Origin: Latrodectus hesperus
Taxonomy: Eukaryota; Arthropoda; Arachnida; Araneae; Theridiidae
Length of the DNA: 64,000 bases
Direction: 5' to 3'
Assembly (NCBI GenBank): GCA_037975125.1
Contig: JAJQOW010000014.1
Location: 6,758,457 to 6,822,456, forward strand
Below are positions 1 to 11,467 of this stretch, piece after piece. Position numbers and translations under genes: made by a program. Below the pieces are notes generated by a model, which had not been told where the DNA came from, made no database searches, and saw only the letters and a program-made list of their open reading frames with translations. Each line of letters opens with the position of its first letter. The stretch's first letter is position 1.

Positions 1-1147
1 AAGCATGGCTTGTGTTTAGCATATTAGTATGTTTTGGTGTCATTAATGAATAGAAAATGTCATTTAAAATTAAACCTGTCTAATATTTTGTTTTTATCTC
101 TCACTATACTTTAATACCGTGTTTTGTTCAGGAAAAGGCTTTAAACTCCCTAGGGTATTCTCAGCGCTACATAAATTATGTTTAATAATGCGAAAAGATA
201 AACTGAAAACTAATTTATTCAATTTTTAAAAACAAATGTAGGAACTTGGGGGAAAATAATATAGATGCAATAGAATCGAGATTGTGTTTGAATTTTTAAT
301 TATTATTTCATACAGTATCGAATAATTATCTTGCAATAAAGTTAAAACATCAATATTAGTTTATAAGATAGAGTTATAGGAACCTGTAACTCTGTATGAT
401 AATCAGAAAAATAATCTAGAAAGGTAACTTAATTTTTGTTATTTTATTTTCATCATTTATTCTTATTATATTACCTATAATTGGCTTTTTATAAAAACCG
501 AAAATTTTATATATACAAAAGCAACAAAACTCAACGAAAACAATACACATAACCCAAATACATAATACATGAAATCTATACTGTTTAAATATCAATTCAA
601 ATGTTGGAATGATATGATTAATAAACAAAAATAGATTTCGAGCATTTGATTCTGGTCTTGGGCAATAATGCTCTTAATCATCCATAATCTTCTTTAAGTG
701 ATGTCCTAGTCTGATTCGATGTCTCAATCGAATTAACCTTCGTCAACACAAATTGATCCTTCAGCAATAAGCCAATTCAAATAAAAGATGAATGCATCTA
801 AAAAAGCTTTATTCTCATGCTTAGGCATATTTATGGCACAATAATAGAAAATAACTATATAGTAATGAAATTTCTGTATTTTATATGTATGCTATAAGTT
901 TTTTAAAATATATATCATTATAATTTCTTCAAACTAATTAAACATAAAAGAAAGTTAAATTAAAGAAAAAAATATGCAAATTATTAAAGTATACAGTCTT
1001 ACAAATTGTAATTGCTCATAAAATTTATAAACCTTGCATAATATATTTAATCAATAACACATAATGCTCACACTCAATTAAAATAAAAATTACAGCTGTC
1101 AATATATTTAACTCATCTTTATAAAACATATAAAGGTGATTAAACTC

Positions 1148-1148
<1 letters not shown>
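1..1148. other. AT-rich intergenic sequence
   Basis: Very AT-rich sequence with frequent stops in all frames. The only open frame near 60 codons is a low-complexity minus-strand frame around 416-628 with no domain, start context or splice signals. I see nothing functional here. Confidence 0.7.
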
Positions 1149-1222
<74 letters not shown>

Positions 1223-1258
1223 TATATATATATATGTATGTATGTATGTATATATATA
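1149..1258. repeat. (AT)n microsatellite with TATG interruption
   Basis: Nearly uninterrupted AT dinucleotide tract, broken by one AAA and ending in a short (TATG) run. One of nine such tracts in the window. Confidence 0.97.
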
Positions 1259-1344
1259 ATATTAAGATATTTAAAAATATAAAAATATAAGCTGAATTAT
1301 AAAGAAGTTGAATTTATGACAAAATATGAAAAATAAAAAAATAA

Positions 1345-2062
1345 TAAGATGCATAGGGACCCTATCTTCCTTGTATGGGTGCCAGGGCACAAAGGTATCG
1401 AAGGTAATGAAAGGGCTGATGAGGTTGCTAAACAAGGATCGTCTTTTGTTCCCATTGGTCCAGAACCTTTTGTGGGATCAATTTGAAGACCGCAAAAACC
1501 AATGTTCTTAGATGGGAAAAACGGAAGATGCATGAAGCTTGGCTTAAATCTCCTGGTCAAAACCACGCTAAAAGTATGATCTGTAGATCATCAGCGAGGA
1601 TTTCCTATGAAATTCTAAGATGCTCTAGGCAGAAGATACGTTTAATCGTAGGCTTCATAACTGTGCACTACTATTTCAGAAAACATCTCCATAAAATCGG
1701 ACTGTTTCAGCAAGACCCTATCTGCAGGAAATGTCATATGCAAGAGGAAACGGCCAAGCATATCATTTACGAATGCGAGGCTCTTGCCCTCCCTAGATTA
1801 ACTTCTTTAGACATCATCCATACTAGAGAGTTACACCTAGATTCCATTAAAGGGTTTGGATTTGAAGTTAGTGGTACAAAATGCTGATTAAAGCAGAGGT
1901 GCCAATGACATACAAACCCACCCTGTAAAAGAAGAAGGGACCCTGTCTTCTTCAGGGTGTATATGGTCAACTATGCAGAAGAAATACAAACACTCTTTTC
2001 TGACATGTAACGAGTAATAGATCTAAGAAACTTATGCAATTCCCCCGAAGAGTGTCTGTGAT
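1345..2062 (+). mobile_element. 5'-truncated jockey-like LINE remnant
   Basis: The copy starts abruptly inside an RNase H region, runs through a C-terminal zinc-knuckle segment and continues for about 175 bp of 3' UTR. The 3' UTR (about 1930-2055) is recognisable again at 60848-60985, in the same orientation, including the shared segment ACACTCTTTTCTG and the segment CCCGAAGAGTGT. Truncation at the 5' end is what target-primed reverse transcription normally leaves. No clean target duplication was found. Confidence 0.75.
1352..1887 (+). pseudogene. LINE ORF2 C-terminus: RNase H end plus CCHC knuckle
   Basis: This is the end of a non-LTR retrotransposon polyprotein (reverse transcriptase/RNase H). 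The first part, in the frame starting at 1352, reads VWVPGHKGIEGNERADEVAK, the typical C-terminal RNase H motif in which the aspartate after ERA is a metal-binding residue. That frame hits a stop near 1482 and the reading continues in another frame from 1483, so there is at least one frameshift. The second part carries C-x2-C-x8-H-x4-C (about 1711-1770), the knuckle that follows RNase H in jockey/I-type LINEs, and ends with a stop at 1885-1887. The endonuclease and reverse transcriptase domains are absent. It is a dead fragment. The clade (jockey rather than I or R1) is inferred from memory. Confidence 0.8.
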
Positions 2063-4622
2063 ACAAAATTTCAAATACAAAAGTAAATACTATATTTTAC
2101 AATTATCCAAATTATAAAACTGAAAAATCAGCAAAACTTTAAGAGACAAGATGCAATATTGTATAAAAAATATAACTGAAAAGAACATGGTCCCCATGCT
2201 TCTTTTTAATTTTTCATATTTGGTCATAAATCCAATTTCTTTACGCTTCAATTTATATTTTTATATTTCTAATTATCTTATTTTTTCATATTTACCTTTC
2301 TTTAGCTGCTTTTGAGCTGGATAGATTGCTAAGTAATTAGATATATTTCTGTATTTTTATATTCTTCGTTGCTTTTAAATTGACTTATATTTATGTTATT
2401 TTGTCTCTTTATTTTTATTACTTATAATATTATACTTATGAAATATCAAGGATATTGAGATAAATATTTCATTATATAAAAATGTGTAGCTTTATTGTTT
2501 TAAGTTACAAAACGTTGTCAGCGAAAAATATCGCAGTTATTTGAAACAAAAGAGAAAAGTCAACAAGCTAAAATTACTTTGCATTAAGCAAAGAAACAGC
2601 TAACGCATTCCTAGACGTTGAAGCTAAAAGTTAAAGTATGGATCTCCGGAAAAAATTTTCGAAATCTTTCCTCGAAATCGTGGAGGGCGAGAAAAACAAA
2701 TACTGTAGACAGTAATGCTTGTAAATTAGATTTTAATCGACTACATTCCAGGCACGTTTTCATTTTGTAGCACTTTCCTGTGTTTTACTACCCGTATCTT
2801 TGAACCATTTTATTTATTTTTTTCCTTTACATTTTTATCTAGTACGAATGGAAGGATAGGGCAAAGAAAATCTAAGATTTATTCAGTTTTCTTTCCACTG
2901 ATTCCTAGCTCGCTTATTTATCTGAGTTTATTTTGACTTTTTTTGTGGTAAGTCGATTTTATTTTATTTATAATCTTTTTTTCCTAGCGGCATTTCTTGG
3001 AGCATGTATTGATGTGATTTAAATGCAAAACTTTTTACTTGATTTTTGTCCTGAATATCAAGTGACATTTCTATATCAGTTGAAAAAAGTGGTCACATAC
3101 ACTATATTGAGAATTCTTATAACATTTTATAGAGTGATACTAGAAAATCACAGAATTATTTATGTACAAATATACTTTAAAAGTAATATGTTTATATTTT
3201 TCTGATATAACATAAGAATTTTTTCTCAATAAGTTTGGAAAATTCAAAAGCTTAACGAAAGTATCAGCAAATATTTTTAATAAAATTAAGTTTACATTCA
3301 GAATTTTTTTCGTTTGAGTAATTAATTAATAAAATAGCGTAGACAATTTATATAAAAAAAAAACTTAAATTATATCATTATAAATGACCAAAAGAGACGA
3401 TATGTCAATATGTATAATAAATTCATTAACTATAATGAGAAATAATAAACATATCTAATTTGAATTAAATACTTATTTCAAATAAACTGAATCACAAATA
3501 TTTGCAACTAAACAATAAAATCTATTATCAAGCAGATTATTTCTAATACTTGAGAATTTTAAGTAATTCTGCTGTAAAAATGTTTTTATATTTATGTGAG
3601 ATTATCAATATCATCCTGGAATTTTTTTGTTGACTCATTTTTACGTCTTTCATAAAAAAAAATAAGGAAACAATATTTATTAGCCTTCTACTTGATATAC
3701 ATTTGAGTAAAATAATTAATATATGATTACAAATTTGAAATGCTCCTTCTTGAATTTTCTTTTAATATTCTTTATAAGTTTTAAAGTATTATGTACCACT
3801 AAAACCTAATAAATTCTTGTCTAGTCTGTGCTTTGGTTGCAGATACATGTCAGCCTGTAACAATGATCAATTTCCTCCAGATGTAATCCATGCTGATATT
3901 TGTTCTGCATACATGCAAAGTTCACAAAAATATGATGAATTATACTTTTAATTACTTTTAAATCTTAGTTACTATTTGCAAGCGAAATATTCTTTTGGAG
4001 TTCATGACTTTTATTACATTTGCGACGTATTGCTGACAAAATTTGAAAAGGAATATTGACAATAATTGTTTGGCCCTACACTTACTGGTTTATAACTGCA
4101 CATGTTTATTGTGTGAGGCAAGAGATTAATGCAATAAACCATGACCAGTTCAATTTAACGTGTTTAACACAATGATATGACATTTTAGTTTGTTGATTGT
4201 TGAGTATTGACATTGTTATTCAATGCTAGTTTGCTTATCCTCATCGAAAAGTTAATTATATACTGATAAATATTTATATAATGTTGATATGACAGCAACT
4301 CAATGTAATTGGAAATACTATTGTTATTTGAATATTAATTCACTAATATATTATATTAAGATTACTAATATTAATAAATTATTGTTAATTAATTAATAAT
4401 AAATAAATGTGCCAAACAATTTCACTCAGTGTATTTGAAATTCCAAAGAAGTTCAGATCGAAAAGTAAAAAAGTGTTCCTTGGAGTTCTAATATTCGCCA
4501 ATCGTTGATGCAATTAGTATTTCTCACACATAATATTTACATGTTCCAGCATGTTATAATTTTCGAGTAAATTTAATACATTTAATACACGTGACATTTT
4601 CGTAACAATACAATCTTTGACT

Positions 4623-4626
<4 letters not shown>
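2063..4626. other. AT-rich intergenic sequence
   Basis: No ORF with coding character, no repeat family I recognise, and no terminal inverted repeats. Homopolymer-rich and AT-rich throughout. Confidence 0.65.
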
Positions 4627-4686
<60 letters not shown>

Positions 4687-4696
4687 GTATATATAT
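4627..4696. repeat. (AT)n microsatellite
   Basis: Uninterrupted AT dinucleotides followed by two GTATAT interruptions. Confidence 0.95.
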
Positions 4697-5900
4697 GATG
4701 ATATCAAATAAAGTTATATAATTTATTTATTTATGAATAAATGACTTAATAAATAATACAGCTTAACAAATGTAGACACAGCATATAAAATAATTGATCT
4801 AAATAATAGACTTTGAAAAATATGTAAGCATCAAGTATGTACCAAAAGGCCAACATTGTCAGTCTTTATTATGTTTCATTCAAGGGTTTTGAGATAATTA
4901 TTAAAAGACTGTGAGATAAATATTTTTTCCAGTTATTTTGATTGTTATATTAAATACAATATTTATGGGTGCATTTTATGTATTATCCTAATTAGAATAT
5001 ATTGCTTAATATTTTTCTTCACAGCAGCAAATATAGTTTTAAAAAAAACGTTTGAGACGAGAAATCATTACAAAATTCCATACTAAATTTTCTAAAAATA
5101 TTGATGTATGAATTATGAACTACTCAAATATTAATTAATTTTTAAATTATTTTACATGTTTAAAAGTTATACTGAATATAAACGTATTCTCATAATTTTT
5201 AAACTTTGTGAGATAAAGTACGATGCATCTATGATCAAAACGTATTTGAACCATAAATTTATGCTGAAATGTCCTGAATTTTTAAAGAAAGTTTCATTCA
5301 AAATGTTTTGAAAGTAATCTTCTCAACATTATATAATAATTTCAACAAAATATTTTTTCTTTAACTTAAGAATAACTTCGCATCTATTTAAATACTTTTA
5401 TTTAATTTGTCTTTGAGCCTCTCCCTATTTAATGATGGTTTGTCAAATTTTAAAGGCTGAAAATAATTTTGATATTCATGCAATTAAAGTATAAATTTCT
5501 TATCTACTTCTTAATTTTGATCGTTTAAAGTATTAGCTTCAAAATTAAGAATGGTAAATAAAAAGATTGTTTAAATACTTTCCATACAATTTTTTATTAT
5601 CAAACAAACATTCAAAAACACATCAATCCCAAATGGACTCCATTTTACATATTTATGAATAATATTTTCAGACATTCGATTATGGAAATGTTTCTAAAAT
5701 CCAGTTAATTGGCTGAGAGATTTAGCATTCTTTCGACCCTGGAATAAGTATCCATGAGAAAAGTCCTTCTAGTAACTTCGTAAGGAGACGAAAGAAGCTG
5801 AATAGCGAAACACTTAACATTTTTTTAACAAACTCTTATCCTTTCAATTCGTTATCTTTCTGTGTATCGCATTTTGTGTGGTAGGCGAATCTTTGAGAAG
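4697..5900. other. AT-rich intergenic sequence
   Basis: Nothing recognisable. Open frames are short and low complexity. Confidence 0.65.
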
Positions 5901-5924
5901 CCGTGATTTACGAGAATGTTTCTC

Positions 5925-6340
5925 TGACGATAAGCGAGAGAGAGAGAAATCTTGGCACAAACAGTCTCCTCTCCACTTCACCACTGGTCGCGTCGCAGTG
6001 GCTTACGTCACTTGAACATAAGTGTTTGCACTTCGAAAGAGAAACAAAGCAAAGAAAAAAACCCATTTTTTTTTCTCTTTAAAAAAATCGGGTCCTTCGC
6101 TGCCTCATTTTTTCCGCTTAAGACTCGGTTGATTTGACTTCTGCAAGCGGGGGCTGTAAAAACATGAAGAGAAAGAAAAATATGAAGAATGTCCCTCTTT
6201 TTTCATATATTTCGACACCTGATGTGATGGATCTGACCCTTGGGGATTGACCTCTGAGGAAGAGGAAATTGAGTATCCATGGGTTTAAGGAGGCAAATAT
6301 AAGAGGGAAGGGATTTACTCTTGAGTAGAAACACATTGCT
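5925..6340. other. GC-richer patch with CRE-like site, function unknown
   Basis: A compositional rise against the AT desert. It holds a GA run (5934-5948), several CpGs, and the segment GCTTACGTCACTTGAACATA, in which TTACGTCA resembles a CREB/ATF site and CACTTGA resembles an NK-2 homeodomain site. Short open frames on both strands (5952-6137 plus, 6118-6336 minus) show no domain. It may be a distal regulatory element or an old repeat. Confidence 0.3.
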
Positions 6341-7810
6341 ACATTTATTGAAACATCTCTATTTTTGAGATCTCTTTCAGATGTGCTGTTAGAAATACAT
6401 TTTCAAATGTTTCAGATTCTTCAGTTTATTAACAAAAAATTGGTAAATACTATACTTACATTAAGTTTTATACGTTTCAACTTAGCATGAGGATAATAAT
6501 TTTAAATATAACGATAAAATTATGTAATATATTATTACGCACATTTGATTAACAATGGGCATGGTGACTGGTTTCATCTACAACAGTATTTTGTGAATGT
6601 GTGTATTTAATTTAAGTACATTTAACAGTGTTTTTAATCATGTTGAAAAATTCTTATAATCTATTTTTTACTTTACAAATAATATTTAAATTAGTTTTGG
6701 GTACGTATAAAATTTAACCATCCAAATTCAAGCAAATATATGATAAGGAACTGCAAATTTCTTTTAACACTCCTTAGCAAAATTCCTGTACCCAACTGTG
6801 GAAAAGAAATTAAAACAAAATTCTCAAGAAAACTAAAATAAGTTAAGTCAGAATAGTGACCAGAGTAACGAAATGCTGGAATATCTCTTTGTGGCGAAAA
6901 ATATCTTTAAATTTCCAAATGAATCATGTACAAAAGTTAGTAAAGGAACAGGGAAATATGTATATAATTTTTTCACTAACATTAATGATTCAAGAGTTGT
7001 TCAAATACGTCTTTAAACACAAAGAAATATTTTATAATCAAATAAAAGTCTTCGAGCGAAAAAGTGTTCGAATTCATTGAAGTTAAGTTTTTGTGACTTG
7101 AAGCAATGACTAGCGTAGAATATAACGCCACAATAGAAAAGGATATATAGAAGTAAAGAACATTGCAGCTAGATAAAATTCAAACTTTGCATTATATAGT
7201 ATGATTTCACTACCTGACGATAGACGTGGAATTCACGTAATGATGGTAAACTATATACCATTTTCTCAATCAGCAACGCAAAATTAGAACACAAATATAT
7301 TATTATCTGCTCTTGTCACTAAGCGATGTCTGCAATCCCATAAGATTATGTAAGGAATCTCCTTAGCAAGACTTCCGTCTCTTGCAATGATTGATATACC
7401 AACTACAGCATGCATAACAACACAGACAATGAAATAACGATAATAGTGGGCACGTTTCCGTCAAACACCCTAAAAGTGAACACAATATTTACTTTCATAT
7501 TCCAAGAAAAGCTTGGGCAATGGTCAATCCACTTGAAATAATGGGAGAGATCCATGCTACTTCAAATCAGAAAGACCAGAAACAGATAGCTAAACCATGT
7601 AAATCAAGTTCTACTTCTTTTGTAACGTATTTCATAGGCTATATTACAGCATGTGAAAAATCCAGTCTATAAGTTTACTGAAATATACAATCCTTGGCAT
7701 GGTAGGAGCTGCTTTTCTACATTGCAAAGGCATTCTTCATACATATCGTTTTCCGAACATCCCTGGGATGGCATTTGTGACAATTCGTTCGTTTCACTCA
7801 TCATGAAAGA

Positions 7811-7812
<2 letters not shown>
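6341..7812. other. Intergenic, partly mid-GC, unidentified
   Basis: Mostly AT-rich. From about 7190 to 7650 the composition is less extreme and may be a decayed repeat, but no frame, tail or inverted ends identify it. Confidence 0.5.
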
Positions 7813-7893
<81 letters not shown>

Positions 7894-7912
7894 CATACAT
7901 ATATATATATAC
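7813..7912. repeat. (AT)n microsatellite
   Basis: Long AT tract with ACAC/TACA interruptions at its right end. Confidence 0.97.
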
Positions 7913-8428
7913 ATAACTCAAATTTTAAAATAGTCTTGAATATTTTGAATTCAGTTCAACAGGGTATTAAAAATGAAAAATATTGTATTCCTATTAAACA
8001 CTAAACTGTTTTAAATTAGAATCTGAGAGTTGCGACTAACGAAAGACAAATATCAAATGTAAATTTTAAAAAAAATATTTTAATTACATTTGTGGTAATG
8101 ATTTGAAAGGAATTTTTAATCAGACTAAAATATAAATATAAGTATTTTCTGTAAAATTAACTTATGTTATATAAACGGAAAAGTTATAAAATAATATTTA
8201 ATTTGCATAAACTCGAAGTGAATTTTCGTGCAATAATATTGAAAGAATGCGCAATGTAAGACAAAAATAGATTTTAAATTGTTTGAGAAAGTAGAGATAC
8301 CAATGGATTGTCTCAAATTTTATCACATTTATAAGCAAACACTAGCACACAATAATATCATGACATGTGAAACTTAGAGATTATGCAAAATTAATATTTT
8401 TGAGCTCTCGTTGTTCGTTAGTTTAGAG

Positions 8429-8886
8429 CATAGGTTCCCAAAGTGGTCCAGGTGGACCCCCAAGGGTCCAAATGAGATCACACGGAGATCCACGTAGACG
8501 TGAAAAGAAAACAGGGGTTCACAAGTTGTAAGTGGGGGTCCACGAAATATTTTCTGGTTTTCATAATACAGAACAAAAATTTTGGCTTGGATTTACCTAT
8601 CAACGTAGGTAGGTAGCATCATTCACTAGGTAGGTACTCAAAAATATTCGAAACTCAATTCAAACGTAGAATTGAATAGAGCAATAGATAATAGTACAAG
8701 TATTATTTTAATAAATAGTACACACAAAATAAAATGTGTTACTTTTTTTTCATCTTAACACCCCCAATTTAGGGTGACATTTTTAGGAGTTTTGGGTATA
8801 CAGTAGAAATGTAGCGGCAGGGGGTCTACCGAAAATAGGAAAATTTTGAAAGTGGTCCACGGGAAAAAAAAGTTTGGGAACCCCTG
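8429..8886. mobile_element. hAT-type non-autonomous DNA transposon (MITE-like)
   Basis: The ends are imperfect inverted repeats: left CATAGGTTCCCAAA and right, read on the minus strand, CAGGGGTTCCCAAA (12 of 14 identical). They are flanked by near-identical 8 bp duplications, GTTTAGAG at 8421-8428 and ATTTAGAG at 8887-8894. An 8 bp duplication and CA(G)GGGTTCCCAA-type ends are the signature of hAT elements. There is no transposase frame in the 458 bp. Subterminal GTGGTCCA occurs near both ends in opposite orientation (about 8444-8451 and, as the same-strand text, about 8853-8860), as expected for transposase-binding repeats. Confidence 0.75.
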
Positions 8887-8894
8887 ATTTAGAG

Positions 8895-10570
8895 TATTTA
8901 AGCAATTTTTATTTTACTGCTATTTGACAGTTTTATTGAATTCTATCAGAACTATACTCATTACCCTTTCGAATAAAATTAAGGTTTCAACTGAGAATTT
9001 GAAAATTTATAGGCATTGAAAAGACAATAGGATTTAGATTTCAAATTTATTTCTGGATTTGAGTATCTTAAGAATTTACAGATTATACTGTCATTTTTAA
9101 TGCTAGTTTTGAGTTTTTCTTACATCTCCATTTAAATGAATATGCACTTTTATAGTATCATAATAGTTTTTCAATAATATACAAGAAAACTAAAAAGTAT
9201 GCAAACATGTATTTTCTTTTTTATATATTATCTATCGAATTGCAATAGTTATATTGATATAATGGTGCAAAAATTGTAGAAAAAGATAAAAAAGGCATTT
9301 CGATTACTACTTGAAATGTACCATTCCCTAATAATGCAAATAAAATTGTATACTGAAATTATGACAAATCAAATCCAAAATTAGACGTTTTCTTTTACCT
9401 GACAGGAAACAGGTTTTAGCAAAAATTAATCGTAGTGATAATTAAATCCTATATTTTATCGTCTAAAATGTATAATACTTTATTCATTTGCTCAAAATAA
9501 TCTTCTAAGACTCATTTTTAAAAATAAATCGTTTCTTAAAATAACTTTCTCGATTTTAAGTTAATAAAAGTATTTCATGTTTAATTAATTAAATTATTAG
9601 CTGCTGAATACTGATAAATTAAATTATCAATTTTTTAAATAGTTTCATAAGCTTATAATTAATTAAACTATTCATTTATTTATTCTCCAATTTAATTTTA
9701 TATACAATTATATATTTCCATCATGGAAAAAATGAATAAAATCATGTACAAAAAATCGTCTTCATCAAAAACAATGGAAACCCGCATGCCAGAAGGTCAA
9801 ATAGTTAAACAAACAATCACACTGGGGAGTTCGTAAGGTCAGGAACACCCCTACTGCGATTTATAATTGAAAAAATGTCTGCGTATTCGTCTTCAAACAT
9901 CTAAAGGTCAAATATGGGTTTGATCACAATTTAAATGTTTTCAGGAAACCTCCATACAAAGGTAAAATCCTACGAAGCATAGAAAAGTTATTTCTTCTTA
10001 CCCACTGGAGCACGTAGTTTTCATACTTTTATCCTTCAATGCCACGTTTTCCCGTTCTCTTAGCTCGCAAAAGAAAATGCGCCTAAGAAAAAAATGGCAT
10101 GCAAAAGAGAATAGATAGATATAAGCACTTTCTTCTATTTTCTTAAAACTTTATGTCTGTAAATAAAATAATCCATAAACTTTTTGATTTTATACTTTGA
10201 TTTGTGTAAGATTGTTGAACTGGTGTTTTTATTTAAGTAAAATAATACCAACGTAAATTTAAATCCCCCTTTATGATTATTTTTAATGCTTTTATAAATT
10301 TAAGAATTGTTAGTTTTTTTTTCCGTTTCAGTATATATCTTAGAAGTTAATCGTATTATATTAATTCTCCCTTCAATAGCACAGAAAAGTGTATGGAAAA
10401 ATTCTATTATTCTCATATAATTTATAAATTTTTCATAACTTTAACACAGAATACTCTAGCATTGATAGCTGATAATACATCAATATTAAATTTTATCGCT
10501 GTACGCATAAGATGATGTATGACAAAACTAGTTGAAATTCCTCTTAAATCTCGTTTTCAACAAAGCTTAC
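8895..10570. other. AT-rich intergenic sequence
   Basis: No gene or repeat recognised. A slightly less AT-rich patch at 9760-9960 contains AAAGGTCAAA, a nuclear-receptor-like half site, but nothing further supports a function. Confidence 0.6.
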
Positions 10571-10572
10571 TA

Positions 10573-10602
10573 TTAGGTTGGTGCGTATGAAATGTCGGAT
10601 TC
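10573..10602 (+). repeat. Mariner left terminal inverted repeat
   Basis: 30 bp, identical in reverse complement to 11436-11465. It is the transposase 3'-end site relative to the minus-strand gene. Confidence 0.95.
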
Positions 10603-10649
10603 TTAAGTGATTGTATAAAACTGCATATCTTTCTTCAAAAGCTGTTTAT

Positions 10650-11276
10650 TCAATCAAAGTATGCTCCATTCGCTTCAATACACTTCTCCCAACGAGATTT
10701 TAAAGCGTAGATGCCTGTCTTAAAAAAATTTTGGTCTTTAGAATTAATAAACTCTGATATCGAGTTTTTTAGACTGTCTTCATTTTCATAGTGTTTGCCC
10801 CTTAAAAACAGCTCTAAATGCTTGAAAAAATGAAAATAGGTCGGCGAGAGATCCGGTGAATAGGGTGGATGCTGCAATAATGAGCATACGTTTAACCGAT
10901 CCAGCTTATTTCGCTCTGTCAGTGCGTGCGGTACCCACTTGTCCATCTTCTTAACCTTGCCAATCTCAGAAAGGTGTCTCAATATCGTTGTATGGTCAAC
11001 TTTCATCCTGATAGCAAGTTCCCTCGTGGATACGGCTGGATCCGCTTCCACGAGAGCCTTCAGGTCATCATTCTTCACAGACGTTTTGGGTCTTCCGCGC
11101 GGCTCATTTTGCAGTGAAAAATCGCCAGTCCGAAATTTTTCGAACCAACGCTGCACTTTCCGATCGTTAACCGTATTCTCCCCAAACGCTTGGTTTATGT
11201 TGCGTGCAGCTTTTGCAGCACTATTACCAAGTTTGTACTCATATAAGAAAATGACGCGAATGTCGACAGAATTCAT
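10650..11276 (-). CDS. Mariner transposase, in-frame internal deletion, catalytic residues lost
   Basis: A Tc1/mariner-family transposase binds its terminal repeats through two N-terminal helix-turn-helix domains and cuts with a DD34D catalytic core. I place the start at the methionine at 11274-11276, because the following residues match the usual mariner N-terminus (RVIFLYEYKLG); an upstream in-frame ATG at 11352-11354 adds 26 residues that do not resemble the family. The frame is 208 codons plus stop. Both helix-turn-helix domains are present: residues about 1-50, ending in the VQRWFEKF motif, and about 65-115, with the DHTTILRHL helix and then the GKVKKMDKWVPH linker. After NVCSLL the frame jumps directly to HPPYSPDLSP, so about 130 residues holding the first two catalytic aspartates are gone. 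The third is replaced too (SPTYFHFF where SPTDYHFF is usual). The C-terminus is complete. It cannot be a transposase, but could bind mariner ends. Confidence 0.88.
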   Translation of the reverse strand: MNSVDIRVIFLYEYKLGNSAAKAARNINQAFGENTVNDRKVQRWFEKFRTGDFSLQNEPRGRPKTSVKNDDLKALVEADPAVSTRELAIRMKVDHTTILRHLSEIGKVKKMDKWVPHALTERNKLDRLNVCSLLQHPPYSPDLSPTYFHFFKHLELFLRGKHYENEDSLKNSISEFINSKDQNFFKTGIYALKSRWEKCIEANGAYFD

Positions 11277-11435
11277 ATCGGCAATAAACTCAAAAGAAAT
11301 AAAAAAGGGAAGACCTTCGAGAAAACCTATTTTGCTGAAATGAGTCTCTGGCAATGGACAATACGAGTATGAATGAGGTTATGCCAAATACAAAAGTATA
11401 ACGAAAACAGGGAGGAAAACGTCCGCATATAAAGA

Positions 11436-11465
11436 GAATCCGACATTTCATACGCACCAACCTAA
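11436..11465 (-). repeat. Mariner right terminal inverted repeat
   Basis: 30 bp, perfect partner of 10573-10602. This is the 5' end relative to the transposase frame. Confidence 0.95.
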
Positions 11466-11467
11466 TA

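Larger units (their letters stand above)
10573..11465 (-). mobile_element. Internally deleted mariner element (cecropia/Hsmar1-like)
   Basis: Both ends carry the same 30 bp terminal inverted repeat with no mismatch, starting TTAGGTTGGTGCGTATGAAA. TA target duplications flank it at 10571-10572 and 11466-11467. Total length is 893 bp against about 1.3 kb for a full-length mariner, so about 400 bp are missing from the centre. Perfect inverted repeats suggest a relatively recent insertion. Confidence 0.95.

Noticed and set aside
10926..11343. Plus-strand frames of 63 and 134 codons inside the mariner element
   Set aside because: They are antisense shadows of the mariner transposase.
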